A DNA stretch of 64,000 nucleotides, from assembly GCA_001898385.1 (NCBI GenBank), contig MKTT01000108.1, positions 79,815 through 143,814 on the forward strand, given 5' to 3'. This DNA comes from Planctomycetales bacterium 71-10. GTDB lineage: Bacteria > Planctomycetota > Planctomycetia > Isosphaerales > Isosphaeraceae. The notes beneath the pieces were generated by a model. That model was not told the origin of the DNA. It worked only from the letters and a program-made list of their open reading frames with translations, and did not search any database. This document shows, in pieces, positions 58,901 to 64,000 of this stretch. The translations under genes and the position numbers were made by a program. Every line of letters starts with the position of its first letter. Position 1 is the first letter of the stretch.

Positions 58901-59696
58901 GCAGAACTCCTTGAGGGCCGCCCTCCCGCAGCCGGACGTCCCGAAAGGCCTCACCAACGAAGAGAAGGCCGAGTGGTACGAGGCCTGGACCAAGACCCCG
59001 GAGGGGAAGGCCTACGCGGAAGGGGCGAATCGCAACTTCACCGTGAAGGTCGAGGGCGACGGATCGTTCCGGGTCGAGGACGTCCCCGCGGGCGACTATG
59101 AGGTGAACATCGCGATCAACGAGCCGCCGGTCGGCAACGCCTGCGGAATCGGCGGCGACCTGCTGGCCTCCGCCCGGCGGAAGTTCACCATCCCCGCGAT
59201 GGAGGGCGGGCGCAGCGACGAGCCCCTCGACGTCGGCACGATCGAACTCGCGATGACGAAGCGGGTCAAGGTCGGGGACCAGGCCCCGGGGTTCGAGGTC
59301 GCGGCCCTGGGGGAGGGGGTCGTCAAGCTGGACGATTTCCGCGGGAAGTTCGTCCTCCTCGACTTCTGGGCGACCTGGTGCGGGCCGTGCGCGGCCGAGA
59401 CGCCGCACCTGAAGTCCGCGTTCGAGGCGTACCGGGACGACGACCGATTCGCCATGATCGGGCTGAGCCTCGATCAGGATAAGGAGGCGCCCCGGAAGTA
59501 CGTCGACGGCAACGCGCTCGGGTGGCGGCAGGCGTTCCTCGGGAACTTCGGCGAGGCGAAACTGCCGAACGAATACGGCGTGCGAGGCATCCCGTCGATC
59601 TGGCTGATCGGCCCCGACGGGAGAGTGATCGCCAAGGACCTCCGCGGCGACGCGATCAAGGAGGCCGTCGGCAAGGCCCTGTCGTCGGCGAAATGA
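55992..59696 (+). CDS. ECF sigma factor fused to membrane helix, Ig-like repeats and C-terminal thioredoxin
   Basis: 1234 residues from a GTG. Residues about 40-125 are sigma region 2 (FASLVERHGPMVMHVCRRVL, then EDAAQATFLVLARRARSI); about 155-210 are region 4 (IPERFRLPILLCHLEGLTYE, then AAERLGCPVRTVQSRLARGR). A hydrophobic helix follows at about 280-305 (AAFASMLGLAGAAALPWLLF). Then come about seven Ig-like/carboxypeptidase-regulatory repeats (e.g. SGRVLAADGSPVAGAKV, GGRVVDSRGGPVAGAFV). A TlpA-like thioredoxin domain closes the protein, with WATWCGPC (CGPC at 1130-1133) and the cis-Pro in GVRGIPSIW. Predicted topology: sigma inside, repeats and thioredoxin outside. No anti-sigma gene is adjacent. 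Confidence 0.93.
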   Translation: MAGWGGRPLLRVASSAVIKQVAALFEAGTNAGLSDGRLLERFVTEGPEEAEASFASLVERHGPMVMHVCRRVLRNGHDAEDAAQATFLVLARRARSIRRMDSIASWLYGVAWRVAARTRREADRRRARERRSVEASMTLRRTGGDDPEAYRELYDALDRIPERFRLPILLCHLEGLTYEQAAERLGCPVRTVQSRLARGRKRLHDRLSRQGVGPAVAPLAGILNRDASSAFASESWGRATVQAAVGYATGGAHAATVSATVAAIAQGATRSMTIHRLTKWAAFASMLGLAGAAALPWLLFALGSSSNAAPPTQGKLSLRVLEEGGGTPVEGAEVGLRADKHTQNARTDAQGVCTLDVPSPPPSYFNVSIKKQGFVPASVSWERRGERAASIPAEQTVALQKGTTIGGIVQDDRGRPIGGATVFVLVPINERREPGVARPSIWDYEVKTDAEGRWRCDVVPAKLDDVWLRLNHPDFAGDRMYGDTPKPTLEKLRDLSGVMVMKKGIAVSGRVLAADGSPVAGAKVAQGADRFGSHYPETKSDDQGRFRFENVRPGEMILTVQAKGHGPDLKRLAVGKESVDVEFRLEPPHRIGGRVVDSRGGPVAGAFVAADTWRGRRSLEFRVDTDEDGRFAWEDAPGDEVLFDLGKQGFMSVRQKTIKASDEEVTITLLKPLKVGGSVVDDETGKPVEAFTVTPGIDWGNGRAPYWELQSARRQSSGRYEFEFGEPRHGHLVRIEADGYLPVNSPMFKDDQGEVAFDARLKKGEGPSGVVIGPGGKPVKGASVCLVTAGAGAYLTNARPPDRRDSPVVETDDAGRFRFPAQQGKFAVVALHDLGYAMVKDAELAKSSDVKLEAWGRVEGTVRIGSRPGAGESVRLSVRQEGRGDEPQPYFDYRTTADSGGRFAFERVRPGKVDIAREVKLSDRMTGYSHSTPIEVGPGATVRGDLGGTGRPVVGRVVAPGGEKIDLTFGQNSLRAALPQPDVPKGLTNEEKAEWYEAWTKTPEGKAYAEGANRNFTVKVEGDGSFRVEDVPAGDYEVNIAINEPPVGNACGIGGDLLASARRKFTIPAMEGGRSDEPLDVGTIELAMTKRVKVGDQAPGFEVAALGEGVVKLDDFRGKFVLLDFWATWCGPCAAETPHLKSAFEAYRDDDRFAMIGLSLDQDKEAPRKYVDGNALGWRQAFLGNFGEAKLPNEYGVRGIPSIWLIGPDGRVIAKDLRGDAIKEAVGKALSSAK

Positions 59697-59775
59697 ATGA
59701 CCTTAGGGGGCGGACCGTGTGACCGGGGGCCGGCTCATCTAGGGGCGAGTTCCCGAATCCGCCACTCCAGAAACA

Positions 59776-59817
59776 CCGAAGGCCGGGTAGGACTCGCCCG
59801 CCCGGCCTTCGGTTTTT
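59776..59817 (+). terminator. Rho-independent terminator of the sigma/thioredoxin gene
   Basis: CCGAAGGCCGGG (59776-59787) and CCCGGCCTTCGG (59801-59812) form a perfect 12-base stem followed by TTTTT. It is about 80 bases after the stop. A second, weaker hairpin followed by TTTTT is at about 59851-59886. The remaining bases to 60066 show nothing recognisable. Confidence 0.9.
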
Positions 59818-60066
59818 GGCGCCTCGCCTGCCGCACGCGGCGGTATGCAATGCCGGGCGGCGGGGCCGCCGGGCAGCATGAGTTTTTGGGGCGGCGGACT
59901 GGCAAAGCACACCGGAGTTATCGGCTCGAGGTGGGCCGTTCTTGAGCGAGTCGCCCGACGGGCGTTCCTCAGGTTCCCCCCTGAATGTCCCCGCCCGTCT
60001 CCCGTTAAACCCCGAGGCACGGCCCGTGAGTTGCCTTGATGAATTCCGCTTCCCAGAGCGGACTTC

Positions 60067-60270
60067 ATGGACGGACGGTGGGGGCGGCGTGGGAATCGCG
60101 CCGGGATCGCCACGAGATTACTTCTCGTCGAGGACATGGACGACCTGCGGGAGTCGTTCGCATGGCTGCTGCGATACGCCGGATGCGAGGTGTTCGCGGC
60201 TCCAAACGGCCAGGAGGCGTTGGGTTCGGTGCAGGGCTTCACGCCGGAACTCGTGCTTTGTCTGAACTGA
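60067..60270 (+). pseudogene. Truncated response-regulator receiver domain gene
   Basis: Reads TRLLLVEDMDDLRESFAWLL, then YAGCEVFAAPNGQEALGSVQ and FTPELVL, the first two-thirds of a CheY-like receiver up to the strand that should carry the phospho-accepting Asp. The acidic pair (VEDMDD) is kept. The frame ends immediately at the left boundary of an IS element (60271). The missing half is not found beyond the element. Confidence 0.75.
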
Positions 60271-61163
60271 GAGACAGTTCCATAAGGCTCAAGCGGCCGC
60301 CTTGGGCGGCCGCTTGTAGCGGTATTTCTTCCGGCCCCGCGGCGGCCTGGCGCGGCGGACCATGCGGTGGATCGCGCTGATCTTCACCATCGCCGCGCTC
60401 GTGGACGGCAGCCGTTCGAAGTCCCGCACCAGCCGTCGCCATCGCAGCAGGCAGCCGAACGCCTGCTCGACCACCCAACGCTTCTTCAGCGGCTTGAACC
60501 CCTCCTCGCCATCAGGCTTCCACGAGATCTCCAGCCGCAGCCGGTCCCGACCCGCCAGCCGCTCGTCCAGCTTCCTATTCCGATACTCCCGGTCGGCCCG
60601 CACGACCGACAGCCGCGGGAAGCTCGCCGCTGGCGGGCCGGCGAGCAGCCGAGGGGCCGTCGCCCCGTCATCAACGTTCGCCGCCGTCACCCCCACGATC
60701 AGCAGCGACCCCTGCGTGTCGGTGACGATGTGCCGGTTGCGGCCCCGCACCATCTTCCCGCCGTCCACCCCCACCTCGACGCCCCCGGAGGCCGTCTTGG
60801 CCGACTGGCTGTCGATGCACGCCCCGCTCGGCGTCGACTCGCGCCCGAGCTTCTTGCGACCCGCAGGGCCGCGACCATCGCGTCCCAGGTCCCGTCGGCC
60901 TCGAAGCGGCGGAAGAAGTTGTAGCAGGTCTTCCAGCGCGGGAAGTCGTGCGGCAACGCCCGCCACGTGCAGCCCTCGCGGTCGATGTACAGCAGGGCGT
61001 CCATCACCTCCCGCATCTCGTACTTCCGCGGCCGCCCGCCGGGCTTCACCGCCGGGACCAGCGGGGCGATCGGCCGCCATTGCGCATCGGTCAGGTCGCT
61101 GGGATACGGTTCGCGTGCCATACCCCCAGCCTACGGTCGCCGCCCGCCTTTCGGAACGGACTC
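60271..61163 (-). mobile_element. IS5-family-like insertion sequence (about 890 bases)
   Basis: Bounded by imperfect inverted repeats GAGACAGTTCC (60271-60281) and GGAACGGACTC (61153-61163), 9 of 11 matching. It contains one DDE transposase on the minus strand. Near the left end, a perfect 12-base hairpin (60290-60301 with 60305-60316) overlaps the transposase C-terminal codons and may terminate transcription. No target-site duplication was recognised, in keeping with loss of the right-hand half of the target gene. Confidence 0.75.
60289..61121 (-). CDS. IS5-type DDE transposase, read in two frames
   Basis: From the ATG at 61121 the first frame gives the N-terminal domain (MAREPYPSDLTDAQWRPIAP, then ALPHDFPRWKTCYNFFRRF) as far as WDAMVAALR. 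The continuation (GRKKLGRESTPSGACIDSQS) is in the -1 frame from about 60865 and runs to 60289. The DDE residues are present: D in CIDSQ, D in VVRADREYR, E in RWVVEQAFG. IS427-group elements often use programmed frameshifting, but no canonical slippery heptamer is visible here, so a disabling indel is equally possible. Confidence 0.7.
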
Positions 61164-61355
61164 CGAGAAAGTACATGAATCCATACATCCTTTGCTCTGA
61201 ATCGGAAACAGAATACAAACACATGCATGGCCCCAAGGCCGCCTGGGTTGCTCGACGAGATTTTAGTGACGAAATCGACGCTTTCGTCCGATCTTTAGCT
61301 GCCGGGCTTGACGAATGGGCTGGATTGGCGGGTCGCACCGTTAGTGAGGTCGAGT

Positions 61356-64000
61356 ATGCGAAAGCACTTCAAGTCGGGACGGATGGCTGGCCTCATCGTC
61401 CTCGCGACCGTGGGTCTAGCCCGGGGGGACGACTGGCCGTGGCGTCGCAAAGCGTCGCCGGACCTGTTGAATTCGCCCGAGCAGATCGCGCGGTCGATCG
61501 ACGCGATCCAGGAGAAGATCCTGGACGACGGCGTGATCGTCGTGAAGCGGCCCGACGTCTGGGGCCAGAACCGGATGTCGACGTACCGCAACGACTTCGA
61601 AGCGAACATGAAGAAGTCGCTCAAGGACGAATTCAAGTTCAACGTCGCCGGCCGGGTCTTCCGCAGCGAGCAGGCCGCGTTGAGCAGCCAGGTGGCCCTG
61701 GGCGCCTCGCTGACGGCGCTGAAGACCGGGAACGCGACCAGCAATGCCATCAGCCTGGACAACGACGGAGTGATCGGCGAACGGAACACGCAGTTCGACC
61801 TGGCGAAGGGCCTGTTGCCCACGCAAGGGCCGCTCACGGCGACCGCCCCGGGGGCGATGTTCCAGGGGGGCAAGCCGTTCCAGAACATCGGGATGAACGA
61901 GAACCAGCTCGGCATCGAGCCGACGGTCTACCTCGACGAGAAGAAGCGGTTCCTCGACCACCTCAACGAGATCCGCCGGGTGAACCTCGGTGACGACGTC
62001 TCGGACTCGGCCGGCTACGGCCTGTACCTGTTCCGCGTCCCGGTCTCGATCCAACCTGGCGAATGCACCCTGAAGGGCCACGGCGGCGTCGTCACCGCCA
62101 CCGTCCGCCCCGAGTTCGGCCCCAGCTTCCTCCGCGACACCTACCGCACCCTCGTCATCGCCGACGTCATCGACCAGCTCAGCCCCGTCGTGTATGAGAT
62201 GATCCGGTCGGGGCTGCTGGATGCGAGGAAGAACCTGAGAGCCGAGTTGGCGAAGCAGCGAGACAAACTCGGAAAGGAGGAGGCCAAAAGGGACGTCGCC
62301 CGGAATGAGGCGAAGAATGCAATTGTCGCAACCTTCACGAAGATCTGCGAGTTCTACCAAGGGGGCGACCCTGAGAAGCAGGCCACCGCCATAAAGGCCG
62401 GACTGCGCAGGATGTCACACAACCCAATGGAGCTAAAATGCCATCTCGTGATCACCGACGCGTTAAGAAAGGTCAGGTCAAATGGGGGTCAACTGGAATT
62501 CAGTTGGTCCGAGGAGCAAGCGGCAAAGCAACTCGCTCTTCTAACACAGGGCGGCTCCGGCAGGGATGCCCTCGAATGGTATACAGAGGATGCTTCAGAC
62601 GCCCTTCCGTTTGACATTGTGAAACATTTTGCCGGCAACAGGGCTTCGGCCTTGGCCGACACCGCCGGTGGCACCCCCCCGAATAAAAGGCCCGCACCGA
62701 CGGGGTCAGCAGAAACGATAGCAGAGTCGGCCTTCGCAGTTCTCCAAGACGCTGTCAACTCGGCGGAACAGCAAAGGATCGACGCTGCGGTCGACGAATA
62801 CGTCCAGGCTCTGAGCAAGATTAAGCCGGTCCGGCAGAACATCCCGCCTGAAGTTGACGAGGGCCGAGGAGCGTCACGGAGCCGGCCCATGTCCCCAGCC
62901 TCGAAGGTGTCGTCGAGAGTCGCCCCGAGGGGACTGCCCAGGCGTGACCAGCTCGCTCGCATCGCCCTGGCGGCGCCCATCCCGCTCGACTCCGAGCGGT
63001 ACGTCAACCTCGGCGATTGCGCCTCGATCCCCACGCAGGTGGAGCGATTGCTCGCCGTCCCCGATTCAGATGCCAAGTTGATGAAGCTGGCCAACAGTAT
63101 TCACACCATCGCCCGCTGCATGCTGTCTGAGCCAGTCGATCTTAAAGGTTACACCAACACGATCGCAGAGGCAGCGAAGATAATAAAGGAGAGCCAGGAC
63201 AGGCTGGCCGACCTCACCTCCAACCTCGACAGCGTCGGTTCCGCCAGCCTGCCCTCGACGAGGGACAACACGCGGACGTATCCGATCGCGCCGTCGGACG
63301 TGGACGACGTGTTCCTGATCGACCAGCTGTTCGCCATCGCGGAGGACGTGGCGCGGGCGCTGCCGACGGAGCGGAAGAAGGCGGGGGACGTCCGGACGTA
63401 CCTCCAGCACCAATTGGAGGCCGCTTACGAACTGCTGCCGTACTTCGAAAGCCATATCGCGCAGGTCACTTATGATGTGGACCGGCGGGAGTTCGCCTCG
63501 GGGAAGGGATTCTCCAAGCTCCGGGACGAGGACTATCCGCTGCTGGCGGGGTCGCTGCCGGGGGACCTCCGCGGCAACGTCGACAACCCCCTGGTCGCGC
63601 TCTGCTGGGCGATCGCCGTCGACGCCGGGCAGCTCGACAAGCGGCTGCGCCAGGACATGAAGACGACCTTCGAACGCACCCGCGCCGCCGCGCCGGACGT
63701 CGACGGCATGGTGTTCTACACCAGCCTGCCACTCCCCGACGCGCATGAGGCCTTCTGCCGCTACGTCAACGCCCGCTGGCCGATGGCGTCGTTCGCCCTC
63801 GACCCGGTCGTCGACCAGCAGAACATCGACGACGCGGCGTCCCAGCGCCGCGACCTCCAGCTCGCGCTGGCGTTCTCGTTCGCGGCCGGCCGCACCTCGT
63901 TCGAGAACCTGAATCGATACTCGAAGCGGCTGGAGCAGGACGCGGAGACGATCGCGCTGAACAAGACCGTGTCGTCCTTCGCGCACGGCGCCGACTCCTT
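61356..64000 (+). CDS. Large exported hypothetical protein, open at the right edge
   Basis: At least 881 residues; no stop before the window ends. The N-terminus from the ATG at 61356 has a basic start and hydrophobic core (MAGLIVLATVGLARG, alternative ATG at 61383), consistent with a signal peptide. No domain is recognised. Visible features include IEPTVYLDEKKRFLDHLNEI, then VNLGDDVSDSAGYGLYLFRV, a strand-rich part, a helical coiled-coil-like stretch (RAELAKQRDKLGKEEAKRD) and long helical regions after that. The middle (62200-62900) has lower GC than either end. It begins about 190 bases beyond the IS element, and the upstream DNA (61164-61355) is AT-rich, so the IS lies close to its promoter. 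Confidence 0.8.
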   Translation, partial: MRKHFKSGRMAGLIVLATVGLARGDDWPWRRKASPDLLNSPEQIARSIDAIQEKILDDGVIVVKRPDVWGQNRMSTYRNDFEANMKKSLKDEFKFNVAGRVFRSEQAALSSQVALGASLTALKTGNATSNAISLDNDGVIGERNTQFDLAKGLLPTQGPLTATAPGAMFQGGKPFQNIGMNENQLGIEPTVYLDEKKRFLDHLNEIRRVNLGDDVSDSAGYGLYLFRVPVSIQPGECTLKGHGGVVTATVRPEFGPSFLRDTYRTLVIADVIDQLSPVVYEMIRSGLLDARKNLRAELAKQRDKLGKEEAKRDVARNEAKNAIVATFTKICEFYQGGDPEKQATAIKAGLRRMSHNPMELKCHLVITDALRKVRSNGGQLEFSWSEEQAAKQLALLTQGGSGRDALEWYTEDASDALPFDIVKHFAGNRASALADTAGGTPPNKRPAPTGSAETIAESAFAVLQDAVNSAEQQRIDAAVDEYVQALSKIKPVRQNIPPEVDEGRGASRSRPMSPASKVSSRVAPRGLPRRDQLARIALAAPIPLDSERYVNLGDCASIPTQVERLLAVPDSDAKLMKLANSIHTIARCMLSEPVDLKGYTNTIAEAAKIIKESQDRLADLTSNLDSVGSASLPSTRDNTRTYPIAPSDVDDVFLIDQLFAIAEDVARALPTERKKAGDVRTYLQHQLEAAYELLPYFESHIAQVTYDVDRREFASGKGFSKLRDEDYPLLAGSLPGDLRGNVDNPLVALCWAIAVDAGQLDKRLRQDMKTTFERTRAAAPDVDGMVFYTSLPLPDAHEAFCRYVNARWPMASFALDPVVDQQNIDDAASQRRDLQLALAFSFAAGRTSFENLNRYSKRLEQDAETIALNKTVSSFAHGADS

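Noticed and set aside
56904..59408. 834-residue frame antisense to the sigma/thioredoxin gene
   Set aside because: Composition is typical of antisense to G/C-ending codons, and no motif is present; the plus strand is fully explained.
60840..60890. Programmed -1 frameshift in the IS transposase
   Set aside because: Not accepted as established: no X-XXY-YYZ slippery heptamer is visible at the frame change, so a simple base loss explains it equally well.

Overview
The window looks like chromosomal DNA of a Planctomycetes bacterium, most probably of the family Isosphaeraceae. That placement is an inference from gene families: two DUF1559 prepilin-like proteins, a DUF1592/DUF1552 pair, a TPR/FG-GAP/UnbV protein, an ECF sigma factor with a long C-terminal extension, and very high GC with G/C-ending codons. 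No rRNA, tRNA or CRISPR array was seen.

Layout. 0.2-5.9 kb: a co-directional set for carbohydrate metabolism (cupin isomerase-like protein, two sugar-epimerase TIM barrels, a Gfo/Idh/MocA dehydrogenase) plus a small membrane protein, separated by three palindromic intergenic repeats. 6-18.5 kb: mostly housekeeping genes (SUFU-like, DUF2721, TypA/BipA, YaiI/DUF188, a UDP-galactopyranose-mutase-like flavoprotein, a DUF3536/GH57 protein, YgfZ, a LarA-like protein, an SDR and a cupin). 18.6-19.9 kb: an AT-richer patch with an orphan gene, a broken HTH antitoxin gene and a small inverted-repeat element. 19.9-26.2 kb: a secreted EF-hand protein, RecJ, and a tightly packed operon of HEAT-like protein, GXGXG protein, lipoprotein and CorA. 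26.6-43.5 kb: an MBL-fold protein, the FG-GAP/UnbV protein, two DUF1559 + small-lipoprotein cassettes, the DUF1592/DUF1552 pair, a Mur-ligase homologue with altered motifs, a DUF3179 protein and a GT87 glycosyltransferase. 44.2-53.4 kb: a membrane pyrophosphatase with a K+-independent signature, an ExbB-ExbD-ExbD-(OB-like)-VWA operon and a convergent Ser/Thr kinase. 53.5-61.2 kb: transposition scars (a truncated purple acid phosphatase gene, a chimeric broken transposase, an IS5-type element against a truncated receiver-domain gene) around a 1234-residue ECF sigma factor - membrane segment - Ig-like repeats - thioredoxin fusion. The window ends inside a large exported protein of unknown function.

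The best candidate for new biology is the sigma factor/thioredoxin fusion (55992-59696): as read, one polypeptide would place transcription-initiation domains in the cytoplasm and a CGPC thioredoxin domain on the other side of the membrane. Second are the TonB-less ExbB/ExbD/VWA operon and the Mur-ligase paralogue that has lost key active-site residues. All functional statements are from reading the sequence; no database search was run.
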